A program made the translations under genes and the position numbers. A DNA stretch of 5,672 bases from Pseudomonadota bacterium (GTDB lineage Bacteria; Pseudomonadota; Gammaproteobacteria; Steroidobacterales; Steroidobacteraceae). The stretch covers positions 1 to 5,672 of the forward strand of contig QGUO01000253.1 in NCBI GenBank assembly GCA_003242495.1, in the 5' to 3' direction. Numbering within the stretch: the stretch's first letter is position 1; each line of letters opens with the position of its first letter. A model generated the notes under the pieces. It was not told the DNA's origin. It worked only from the letters and a program-made list of their open reading frames with translations, and searched no databases. Shown in pieces: positions 1 to 5,672 of the stretch.

Positions 1-182
1 GTATAGGCCGCCGCGTTGATCACCACCGTGGGCGCGGCCGCATCGAGCCCCTGGGCGATGGAGGCGGCGTCAGTCAGGTCCAGCCCGGTGCGATCCAGGG
101 CGGTCAGCTCGATCCCGGCGGGCGCCTGTCGCACGAGCGCCCGGCCGAGCTGACCCGCCGCGCCCGTCACCAGCGCCTTCAC
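1..182 (-). CDS. rfbD: dTDP-4-dehydrorhamnose reductase, N-terminal part (3' end outside window)
   Basis: This is the start of RfbD/RmlD, the NAD(P)H-dependent reductase that makes dTDP-L-rhamnose from dTDP-4-keto-L-rhamnose in the cytoplasm, the last step of the pathway. About 60 residues are visible. They begin VKALVTGAAGQLG, with the Rossmann dinucleotide motif GAAGQLG at residues 7-13, and end in VINAAAY at about 54-60, a conserved stretch of this short-chain dehydrogenase-like family. The GTG start at 182-180 overlaps the rfbC stop as GTGA. A GGAG ribosome-binding site lies at 194-191, 8 nt upstream, inside the rfbC end, which supports this start. The reading frame is open to base 1, so the rest of the gene (normally about 290-300 aa in all) lies to the left. 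Identity is strong from the motifs and from its place directly after rfbC. Confidence 0.93.
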   Translation of the reverse strand, partial: MKALVTGAAGQLGRALVRQAPAGIELTALDRTGLDLTDAASIAQGLDAAAPTVVINAAAY

Positions 183-727
183 GGGTAGCACTCCGCCTCG
201 GCAAGCAGGACGCCCGCGGCGTCCTTGTCGGACAGAATGGGCTCGACCCCGGGCGGCAGCGGCCATTCGATGGCCAGCTGCGGATCGTTCCAGCGCAAGG
301 TGCGCTCGCTGCCCGGATCATAGAAGTCCGTGCACTTGTACAGGAACTCCACGCGCTCGCCGAGCGCGAGGAAGCCATGCGCGAAGCCCGGCGGAATCCA
401 CAGCATGCGGCGATTGTCCGCCGAAAGGTGCTCGCCCACCCACTGACCGAAGGTCGGTGACCCGCGGCGCAGGTCCACCGCGACATCGAAGGCCTCGCCG
501 TGCGTGACCCGCACCAGCTTGCCCTGCGGCCGGCGCAGCTGATAGTGCAGCCCGCGCAGCACCCAGCGGCGCGACACGCTGTGATTGTCCTGCACGAACC
601 GCGCCTCGATCCCGGCGGCGGAAAACTTGCGCGCCTCCCAGCTCTCCATGAACGATCCGCGCGCGTCCTCGAACACCCGGGGCTCGATGAGCACCACCTC
701 CGGGAGTCGGGTGGGCGTGAACTTCAT
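179..727 (-). CDS. rfbC: dTDP-4-dehydrorhamnose 3,5-epimerase
   Basis: RfbC/RmlC is a cupin-fold epimerase that inverts C3 and C5 of dTDP-4-keto-6-deoxyglucose, the third step to dTDP-L-rhamnose. The 182-aa length is normal for the family. Visible hallmarks are EPRVFEDARGSFMESW (15-30), QDNHSVS (46-52), LRGLHYQ with the likely catalytic base His61 (58-63), the conserved QGKLV with Lys70, DVAVDLRRGSPTFG (81-94), IPPGFAHGF (111-119) and YKCTDFY (130-136), whose Tyr136 probably corresponds to the family's catalytic tyrosine. The ATG at 727-725 overlaps the rfbA stop as ATGA, so translation is probably coupled to rfbA. Its 3' end overlaps the rfbD start by 4 bp. No key residue seems to be missing. 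Confidence 0.97.
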   Translation of the reverse strand: MKFTPTRLPEVVLIEPRVFEDARGSFMESWEARKFSAAGIEARFVQDNHSVSRRWVLRGLHYQLRRPQGKLVRVTHGEAFDVAVDLRRGSPTFGQWVGEHLSADNRRMLWIPPGFAHGFLALGERVEFLYKCTDFYDPGSERTLRWNDPQLAIEWPLPPGVEPILSDKDAAGVLLAEAECYP

Positions 728-1608
728 ACGATGACCCGCTCGTCGAGCATGCGCAGCAGGTACTGCCCATACTGGGTGTTCCTGAGCGGCTGGGCCAGCT
801 CACGCACCTGCGCGGCGTCGATGAAGCCCTGGCGATAGGCGATTTCCTCGGGGCAGGCGACCTTGAGCGCCTGGCGGGTCTCGATGGCCTCGATGAACGT
901 CGCCGCGGCGATGAGCGACTCGTGGGTGCCGGTGTCGAGCCAGGCGTAGCCGCGCCCCATGACCTGGACCGTGAGCTCGCCGCGCGCCAGGTATGCCTGG
1001 TTGAGATCGGTGATCTCCAGCTCCCCGCGCGCCGAAGGCGTGAGCGCCCGCGCGAACTCCAGGGCGCGCTCGTCGTAGAAGTACAGGCCAGTCACGGCAT
1101 AGCTCGAGCGCGGTTTACGCGGTTTCTCCTCGATCCCCAGCGCGCGGCCGGCTGCGTCGAACTCGACGACGCCATAGCGCTCGGGGTCGTGCACGTGGTA
1201 GGCGAACACGCTCGCGCCGCGTTCCTGGCGCGCCGCCGCGGCCAGCAACTCGGTGAGCCCATGGCCGTAGAAAATGTTGTCGCCGAGCACCAACGCGAAG
1301 GGCTCGGGCCCGTAGCGCTCACCGGCGATCAGAATGGCCTGGGCGATTCCTTCCGGACGCGGCTGCTCGGCGTAATCGAACTTCAGGCCCCACTGCGCGC
1401 CGGAACCGAGCAATTGGCGAAACCGCGGCAGGTCCTGCGGCGTGGAGATCACGAGATACTCGCGGATGCCCGCCAACATGAGCACGCTCAGCGGGTAATA
1501 GATCATCGGCTTGTCGTAGACCGGCAGAAGCTGCTTGCTCGTGACGAGCGTCAGCGGGTACAGCCGTGTACCGGCGCCGCCTGCGAGGATGATGCCTTTG
1601 CGATTCAT
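724..1608 (-). CDS. rfbA: Glucose-1-phosphate thymidylyltransferase
   Basis: RfbA/RmlA joins dTTP and glucose-1-phosphate to give dTDP-glucose and pyrophosphate, the committed first step to dTDP-L-rhamnose. The 294-aa length is typical. The nucleotide-binding signature LAGGAGTRLYP is at residues 9-18, followed by SKQLLPVYDKPMIYYPLS (24-41). LGDNIFYG lies at 108-115 with the probable metal ligand Asp110, IEEKP at 159-163, and WLDTGTHESL at 223-232 with the second probable metal ligand Asp225. The ATG at 1608-1606 is chosen because MNRKGIILAGG matches the conserved family N-terminus. An out-of-frame ATG begins 4 nt earlier, at 1612, and no good Shine-Dalgarno sequence is seen. It is the first gene of the rfbA-rfbC-rfbD run, so its promoter should lie in the divergent gap to the right. 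The pathway's second enzyme, RfbB, is not found on either side in this window. Confidence 0.97.
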   Translation of the reverse strand: MNRKGIILAGGAGTRLYPLTLVTSKQLLPVYDKPMIYYPLSVLMLAGIREYLVISTPQDLPRFRQLLGSGAQWGLKFDYAEQPRPEGIAQAILIAGERYGPEPFALVLGDNIFYGHGLTELLAAAARQERGASVFAYHVHDPERYGVVEFDAAGRALGIEEKPRKPRSSYAVTGLYFYDERALEFARALTPSARGELEITDLNQAYLARGELTVQVMGRGYAWLDTGTHESLIAAATFIEAIETRQALKVACPEEIAYRQGFIDAAQVRELAQPLRNTQYGQYLLRMLDERVIV

Positions 1609-1860
1609 TCATCGCATTCTAATGTTCTTTCCGGGAAAATCCGAGCCGACGGATTTCATGGTCATGATCACAATGCGTTTCGACGATCGTTCGTTCACCG
1701 CTAAAATTTTCCACGAAGCACGGCGTGCGCCCGGACACCTGCTCGCCGACCAGCGCATGAACCGGGCGACCCGGCTGCCACACGGCGGTCAGGTCGGCCT
1801 GCCTGCCACAGGACCTCTCAGGGTGGTGGTCTCCCCCCGGCTCTGCCCGACCGCGTGCGC
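1609..1860. promoter_or_regulatory. Divergent intergenic region between rfbA and the GT2 gene
   Basis: About 250 bases separate the divergent starts of rfbA and the glycosyltransferase, so promoters for both directions are expected here. The rfbA-proximal part (about 1612-1715) is clearly richer in A and T than the surrounding coding DNA. It contains a 7-bp inverted repeat (1637-1656), a palindromic ACGATCGT (1683-1690) and, on the plus strand, a TAAAAT (1702-1707) that resembles a -10 box but has no convincing -35 partner. On the minus strand TAGAAT (1621-1616) also resembles a -10 box, but it sits too close to the rfbA start to be persuasive. The part from 1720 to 1854 is GC-rich again; open frames crossing it show no recognisable protein. 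A regulatory role is inferred from the gene layout, not from a recognised operator. Confidence 0.4.
1637..1656. repeat. Perfect 7-bp inverted repeat in the rfbA leader
   Basis: AAATCCG (1637-1643) and CGGATTT (1650-1656) are perfect reverse complements separated by the 6-base spacer AGCCGA. The element lies about 29-48 bases upstream of the rfbA start codon. On the minus strand the second arm is followed by one more T and then CCC, so it has no proper T-tract and is a poor intrinsic terminator. It could be a protein-binding operator or a hairpin in the rfbA 5' untranslated region. The repeat is seen directly; its function is unknown. Confidence 0.5.
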
Positions 1861-2859
1861 ATGAGCGAGCCGCACGCCAGGCGCACGGTCGCGGTCCTGC
1901 TGGCGACCTACAACAGCACGCGCTTCATCGCCGAGCAGGTCGCTTCCCTGGCCCGCAATCGCACGCCGTTCACCCTGCACTGGGTGGATGACGGCTCCAG
2001 CGACTCGACCGTGCAGAGCGTCGAAGCCGAGGCACGGCGTCACGCCATCGCGCTGCACCGGCATCATGCGGCGCACCGGCTCGGCGTGCCCGAAGCCTTC
2101 TTTCACTTGCTCGCCAATGTCGAGGCCGACGTCTACCTGTTCTGTGATCACGACGACATCTGGGAAGACGGCAAGATCGACTACACGGTCGAGGCCATGG
2201 ATGCGCGTGTGCCCATGTTCTGTTTCTCCGAGCCGAAGCTGTTCACGTCCGGCTCGAGCGAAGCGCCCAAGCCCTTTTTCGAGGTGCTCGGCGTCAGCGC
2301 CGCCGAGGCGCTCGATATCCGCCGTGCCCTGCTGTTCAATCCCGCCGTGGGCAATACGGTCGCCGTGAACCGCCCGCTGCGCGAGCTGTACCGGCAACAC
2401 GCACACACCCTGCGTCGCGGCGCAGCCATGCACGACTGGTGGCTGTATCTCCTCGCCCGGGCGGCGGGCGAGGTGCGCCTGCTCGAGCGTTGCCCGACGA
2501 CCCTCTATCGCCAGCATGCCGCCAACACCCTCGGCGTTCGCATGCCCGGCACACGGCGGGGCGTCGAGGACGCTTGGCAGCGCCACAAGCGGTACCGGCT
2601 CACCGTCGCCCGGCAGGCCCAGGCCTTCCTGCAAGTCGCCGCCACGCTCGAACGCAACCCCATGCTCGATGCGCTGGTGCGCTCGGCAAATCTCGTGAGC
2701 CAGGTCGCGCAGCGGCAGAACCTGGCTTTGATCACCAGGCTGCTGCGCCTGCGCTGCACGCCCATCGGCGCGCTACGCTCGGCCTTCTTCCTCGGGGGCT
2801 GTCTGCTGTCCGATGCACAGGCGCGCGGCGAGCCCGGGACGCCGGCATCGGTGTCGTAG
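1861..2859 (+). CDS. Family-2 glycosyltransferase, possibly a rhamnosyltransferase
   Basis: This is a cytoplasmic GT2 (GT-A fold) glycosyltransferase that would add a sugar to a polysaccharide repeat unit from a nucleotide-sugar donor. Numbering from the ATG at 1861 (332 aa), the N-terminal VAVLLATYNSTRFIAEQVASL (10-30) is the classic GT2 opening. WVDDGSSDST (41-50) holds the nucleotide-binding aspartates, FCDHDDIWEDGK (94-105) is the metal-binding loop, usually SDQDD in relatives, and MHDWWLYLLA (190-199) and TLYRQHAANTLG (214-225) are typical of the rhamnosyltransferase-like branch. The C-terminal third is basic and helical. A GTG at 1855 is an alternative start adding two residues; neither start has a visible Shine-Dalgarno sequence. 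It is the only plus-strand gene here, divergent from rfbA and convergent with the polymerase-like gene. Family assignment is firm; the sugar, acceptor and linkage cannot be read from the sequence. Confidence 0.9.
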   Translation: MSEPHARRTVAVLLATYNSTRFIAEQVASLARNRTPFTLHWVDDGSSDSTVQSVEAEARRHAIALHRHHAAHRLGVPEAFFHLLANVEADVYLFCDHDDIWEDGKIDYTVEAMDARVPMFCFSEPKLFTSGSSEAPKPFFEVLGVSAAEALDIRRALLFNPAVGNTVAVNRPLRELYRQHAHTLRRGAAMHDWWLYLLARAAGEVRLLERCPTTLYRQHAANTLGVRMPGTRRGVEDAWQRHKRYRLTVARQAQAFLQVAATLERNPMLDALVRSANLVSQVAQRQNLALITRLLRLRCTPIGALRSAFFLGGCLLSDAQARGEPGTPASVS

Positions 2860-2941
2860 GGCGTCGGCCTCCTTTACCCGATGCGGCAACCGTCATGAGC
2901 GGCTGCGCCCCGGAGGGCACCGCCGCACCGGCACACGGCGC
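2860..2941. other. Convergent intergenic gap between the GT2 and polymerase-like genes
   Basis: The stop codons of the two convergent genes are 82 bases apart. The gap is GC-rich and contains only small stems, such as GCCC-CGGA-GGGC and GCCG-CAC-CGGC, neither followed by a T-tract on either strand. I therefore see no convincing intrinsic terminator, although transcription from both sides should end around here; Rho-dependent termination or read-through antisense transcription is possible. Confidence 0.4.
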
Positions 2942-4201
2942 TCAGCGGCTCCTTCGCGGGTGGCCCGCGCTTGACCGGTGCGCGTCCCGTGCAACGAAGA
3001 TCGCACCCAGGGCTGCGAACAGGATGCTGTTCTGAGGCAGCATCAGGATGGGGTTCAGGAACCCGCCCGCGATCACCAGCAACGCGACCAGGATGACGGC
3101 GAGATCCATCCCGGTATGGCGCGCAACCGGCGCGAGCGCACGCCCGACGCCGATGAATGGTGCGAGGATTGCTGCCATCCACAGCAGCATGCCGGGAATG
3201 CCCAGCTGATAGGCGAATGACGGCACCTGTGCTTCGTACTGGAAGGGATGGTCCGGATCGCGGACGTAGACTTCGAGATGTTCGCCGATACCTGCCCCGA
3301 ACAGGGCCGTGCGCCAGTCGCTGAGCAGGGCATCGCCGAACATTTCGTATTGCATGAACTTCTCGACGTTCGAGCTGGTCGCGACCACCCGTGACTCGAC
3401 CAGGTCGTTCTGGTCCGCCGCCGTGACGCCGAACAGCATCCAGCCGTAGCCGAGCGCCAGGAACAGCACGACGCTGGACAGCATCAGGCCCCAGCGTCCT
3501 TGCCGGAACCACACGATGGTCACGCGCGCCACCTCGAGCAGCATCAGCGCGCCGATGATGAACCTGGCGAGCGTCCCCAGCGCTGCAAGGAAGAACAAGA
3601 CCAGGAGCAGTGTGCGCTGCATGCGACCGAACGGCAGGCCGGCCGCGAGCATCCAGCCCGCCAGGACCGCGATGTCGCCGGGAAAAATGAAACGCAGTCC
3701 GAGCCCGAGCGGCTCGTAGGTCTCATAGCGATACAGCTCCGACAGGTAGGGCTCGAGCGGCAGGCTCACCCAGGGAACGAAGGCCGAAGACACCACCCGG
3801 ATGAGCGCATAGACGACGATGACGCCGAGCAGGGTCCGGCGCGCGATCAGCCCGAGCACGAAGCCGATGGCATGCAGCACGACCGACATGCTGAGGACCA
3901 GCGCAGCGCTGGCCGGCTGGGCGCCGCTGGCAGTCATGGACTGCTGCGCGACCAGCGCATTGAGGACCGCGAACGCCACCAGCAAGGCGCTCGGCGCCCA
4001 CCACACCAGCGGTGTCGCGATCCGGCGGGGTTGCAGCACCACGGTGGCGATCACTGCCGCGGCGAACAGCACGGCCAGGATGAATGACAGACCCAGCGGC
4101 GCCATCAGCATCGCCAGCGCCGTCGCGGCGATGGCCGGTCGCAGCACGACCGTCGACGCCGGTTCAGCCGGCGAGAAGACGTGCGTACTGCTCTGTGACA
4201 T
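2942..4201 (-). CDS. Polytopic membrane protein, O-antigen polymerase/ligase-like (Wzy/WaaL type)
   Basis: This is a 419-aa integral inner-membrane protein with about 10-12 hydrophobic segments, roughly at residues 22-57, 66-86, 98-140, 172-190, 196-230, 237-258, 331-352, 365-385 and 389-405. A large hydrophilic loop, about 259-330, lies before the last three segments. This matches Wzy polymerases and WaaL ligases, whose big periplasmic loop sits near the C-terminus. Within the loop, VESRVVATSSNVEKF (268-282), SDWRTALFGAGIG (294-306) and VPSFAYQLGIPGMLLW (326-341) resemble the arginine-containing, LFGxGxG and Q-x-G-I-x-G patterns of O-antigen polymerases. The ATG at 4201 gives a short polar N-terminus before the first membrane segment and overlaps the upstream glycosyltransferase by 38 bp. 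The frame stays open farther upstream, but that part is only a shadow of the glycosyltransferase gene. No good ribosome-binding site is seen, so coupled translation is likely. Polymerase versus ligase cannot be decided here. Confidence 0.78.
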   Translation of the reverse strand: MSQSSTHVFSPAEPASTVVLRPAIAATALAMLMAPLGLSFILAVLFAAAVIATVVLQPRRIATPLVWWAPSALLVAFAVLNALVAQQSMTASGAQPASAALVLSMSVVLHAIGFVLGLIARRTLLGVIVVYALIRVVSSAFVPWVSLPLEPYLSELYRYETYEPLGLGLRFIFPGDIAVLAGWMLAAGLPFGRMQRTLLLVLFFLAALGTLARFIIGALMLLEVARVTIVWFRQGRWGLMLSSVVLFLALGYGWMLFGVTAADQNDLVESRVVATSSNVEKFMQYEMFGDALLSDWRTALFGAGIGEHLEVYVRDPDHPFQYEAQVPSFAYQLGIPGMLLWMAAILAPFIGVGRALAPVARHTGMDLAVILVALLVIAGGFLNPILMLPQNSILFAALGAIFVARDAHRSSAGHPRRSR

Positions 4202-5240
4202 GGTCCCAGGTGTAGCGGGCGCGAATCGCCTCACGCGCGCCCGCCGTCGGTCGAGGCGCGTCCCACACGGTGCGCAACTTGTCGGCGAGCTCGTCGGCCT
4301 GCGCGAAGTACGTGGCGGCATCGAGCGCGGTCTGGCGATTGAACTCACAGTCGAACGCCAGGATGGGCACGTCGAAGAACAGCATTTCCACCAGCGAGGG
4401 GTTGGTGCCCCCCACCGAGTGACCATGCAGATACGCCCGGCAGCCTGCGCGCAGTCCCTTGAGCCTGGCGATATCGTAGATCGGGGACATCAGGCGCAGG
4501 CGCGGCTCCGAACGGTAACGTTCGTAGAGCCGCCGTGCATACGGCGACACCTGCCAGTTGCCGACCAGCACGTAGCGCTCACAATCGCTCGCCAGGAATC
4601 CGCGGATCAACAGCTCGATGTTGTTCTCCGGCTCGATGCGGCAGATGGTCAATGCATACGGGGTGTGCGCCAGCTCTTCGGGAAGCGCCGTCGCCGGCCC
4701 CTGGATCGCATGATCGCCGCCATAAGGAATCACCGCCGTGACGCGCCGTCTGCGCGCCAGCACGAACGGCGTCAAGGCCGCGTTGTCCACCACCACGGCG
4801 TGACTCGCGAGCTGCGCCAGACGATCGAACACCCACAGCAGCGCCCGTTTGACCGCCCCGAACTTGCCGCGGCGCCATTCGACGCCGTCGGTGTTGGTGA
4901 CGAGCCGTGCCCGGGAGATCAGACGGATGAGGGGCAGGAACGGACCGCCGGAGACGCCCATGATCAGGATGGTGTCGACGCGCCGTGCCGTCCTGAGCAG
5001 CGCCAGCCCATCATGCAAGGTGGACGGCATGCCATTGGCGCGCACCGGCACCCAGAGCAATTCACAGCCCTTGAACTCGCGTGGACGCTGGGCATATTGA
5101 GTGGCATCGCAGGTCACGATGACCTGCATGCCGAGCTGCGCCAGCCTGGGGCCGAGCTCCTGCGCGAAGGTTTCGAAACCGCCGTACTTGGCCGGTACGC
5201 CGACGCTGCCGACCAGCGCCACGCGCTTGCCGCGGTTCAC
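4164..5240 (-). CDS. DUF1972 / GT4 glycosyltransferase, probable rhamnosyltransferase
   Basis: This 358-aa cytoplasmic GT-B glycosyltransferase has the DUF1972 N-terminal domain followed by a GT4 C-terminal domain. Markers are RVALVGSVGVPAKYGGFETF (6-25), the DUF1972 signature; NTDGVEWRRGKF (116-127); ICRIEPENNIELLIRGF (199-215), the start of the GT4 half; and YLHGHSVGGTNPSLVEML (270-287), which includes the conserved donor-binding glutamate (Glu285). The family includes streptococcal beta-1,4-L-rhamnosyltransferases of the Cps2T type, and the nearby dTDP-rhamnose genes fit that role, but the sugar is inferred. The GTG start at 5240-5238 directly follows the TAG stop of the oxygenase gene. 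A GGAG at 5253-5250, 9 nt upstream, supports it. Its end overlaps the polymerase-like gene, so the three genes probably form one transcript. Confidence 0.9.
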   Translation of the reverse strand: MNRGKRVALVGSVGVPAKYGGFETFAQELGPRLAQLGMQVIVTCDATQYAQRPREFKGCELLWVPVRANGMPSTLHDGLALLRTARRVDTILIMGVSGGPFLPLIRLISRARLVTNTDGVEWRRGKFGAVKRALLWVFDRLAQLASHAVVVDNAALTPFVLARRRRVTAVIPYGGDHAIQGPATALPEELAHTPYALTICRIEPENNIELLIRGFLASDCERYVLVGNWQVSPYARRLYERYRSEPRLRLMSPIYDIARLKGLRAGCRAYLHGHSVGGTNPSLVEMLFFDVPILAFDCEFNRQTALDAATYFAQADELADKLRTVWDAPRPTAGAREAIRARYTWDHVTEQYARLLAG

Positions 5241-5672
5241 CTAGGACTTCTCCGCCTTGCGCGCAGTGCCACTGCCGAACAAACGGTTTTTCACGGCGAC
5301 CAGCCGGGGCATCATGCGCCCGAGCGCGCGCTTCAGCGGTCCGCCCTGGGTCGGATACCAGACGGTCGAGCGCGCCGGCTCGTCGACCGCGCGAGTGGAG
5401 AATGCATAGGCCGCGATCGAGGTACGGTAGGTGCCGGGCGGAAAAGCGATGGGGCGATAGCCATGCAGCGTGTGCCCCTTGGTGAGCATCACCACCAACC
5501 GATTGAACGGCGTCGCGATGCGTGCGGTGGCACCTGACTTCGCATGGCGCAGGTCCAGGTGGCCGCCATACGCATCCTGCCAGCCCTCGTTCAAGTAAAA
5601 CAGGATGTTCAGTTCGCGCACCCACTGGGTGTTCTTGGGATGGCGGTTGAAATCGGCATGCATGTCGAGATA
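5241..5672 (-). CDS. 2-oxoglutarate/Fe(II)-dependent oxygenase, C-terminal part (5' end outside window)
   Basis: This is the C-terminal part of a prolyl-4-hydroxylase-like 2OG-Fe(II) dioxygenase; 143 residues are visible and the frame is open to the right edge. The visible protein begins YLDMHADFNRHP. The HxD iron ligands are therefore His5 and Asp7 of the visible part, and the methionine just before them (codon 5663-5661) is internal, not the start. ELNILFYLNEGWQDAYGGHLDL (20-41) is the typical jelly-roll strand region. The distal iron ligand is probably His70 (TLHGY), and Arg83 in YRTSIAAYAF is the likely 2-oxoglutarate-binding arginine. All expected catalytic residues in this half are present. 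A basic tail of about 35 residues follows. The gene ends in TAG immediately before the GTG of the glycosyltransferase, pointing to one operon. Such enzymes hydroxylate or desaturate proteins, sugars or lipids; the substrate here is unknown. Confidence 0.87.
   Translation of the reverse strand, partial: YLDMHADFNRHPKNTQWVRELNILFYLNEGWQDAYGGHLDLRHAKSGATARIATPFNRLVVMLTKGHTLHGYRPIAFPPGTYRTSIAAYAFSTRAVDEPARSTVWYPTQGGPLKRALGRMMPRLVAVKNRLFGSGTARKAEKS

Noticed and set aside
922..1704. Plus-strand open frame of 260 codons opposite rfbA
   Set aside because: It is a shadow of rfbA, which has full thymidylyltransferase motifs on the other strand.
1616..1707. Sigma70-type promoters at TAAAAT (1702-1707, plus strand) and TAGAAT (1621-1616, minus strand)
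   Set aside because: Neither has a recognisable -35 box at normal spacing, and the second lies almost at the rfbA start codon; not listed as separate promoters.
1789..2634. Minus-strand open frame of 281 codons opposite the GT2 gene
   Set aside because: The plus-strand frame has unmistakable GT2 motifs in order; the antisense translation resembles no family known to me.
2880..2941. Possible intrinsic terminator between the convergent genes
   Set aside because: Only 4-bp stems were found and no T-tract follows on either strand.
4202..4426. Upstream extension of the polymerase-like reading frame
   Set aside because: The 75 extra residues are Arg/Ser/Pro-rich and are read out of frame through the conserved C-terminus of the DUF1972 glycosyltransferase; the start at 4201 precedes the first membrane segment naturally.
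3819..5537. Very long plus-strand open frame (572 codons) opposite the glycosyltransferase and polymerase-like genes
   Set aside because: It is antisense to genes with clear family motifs, its translation is low-complexity (rich in Arg, Gln, His and Ala) and shows no domain. Long antisense frames are common in GC-rich DNA.
5661..5663. ATG as start codon of the 2OG oxygenase
   Set aside because: It would leave the protein starting right at the HxD iron motif and remove the N-terminal half of the fold. The frame is open to the window edge, so this methionine is internal.

Overview
This is a high-GC (by eye roughly 65%) window of bacterial DNA from a surface-polysaccharide (O-antigen or exopolysaccharide) locus, most likely of a Gram-negative proteobacterium. 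The pointers are proteobacterial-looking RmlA/RmlC/RmlD proteins, GC-rich codon use, tight 4-base gene overlaps, and a Wzy/WaaL-like membrane protein next to glycosyltransferases. The sequence alone does not identify the species.

Layout, left to right. Bases 1-1608 hold three dTDP-L-rhamnose genes on the minus strand, transcribed rfbA > rfbC > rfbD. They are joined by ATGA and GTGA overlaps, and rfbD runs off the left edge. Bases 1609-1860 are a non-coding region between divergent genes; it is AT-rich near rfbA and carries a perfect 7-bp inverted repeat. Bases 1861-2859 hold a family-2 glycosyltransferase, the only plus-strand gene. A short convergent gap follows (2860-2941). Bases 2942-5672 hold a second minus-strand set, transcribed 2OG-Fe(II) oxygenase (5' end outside the window) > DUF1972/GT4 rhamnosyltransferase-like protein > polytopic O-antigen polymerase/ligase-like protein. 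The first two genes abut exactly and the last two overlap by 38 bp.

How the genes fit together (inference). RfbA, RfbC and RfbD supply three of the four steps to dTDP-L-rhamnose; the 4,6-dehydratase RfbB is not in view. The DUF1972 protein belongs to a family that includes beta-1,4-rhamnosyltransferases, and the GT2 protein resembles the rhamnosyltransferase-like branch of GT2, so both may use this donor. The membrane protein would polymerise or ligate the finished units. The oxygenase is the least expected member and the best candidate for an undescribed modification step. I found no RNA genes, CRISPR arrays, insertion sequences or clearly novel system; this is a recognisable glycan locus with a few points worth following up.
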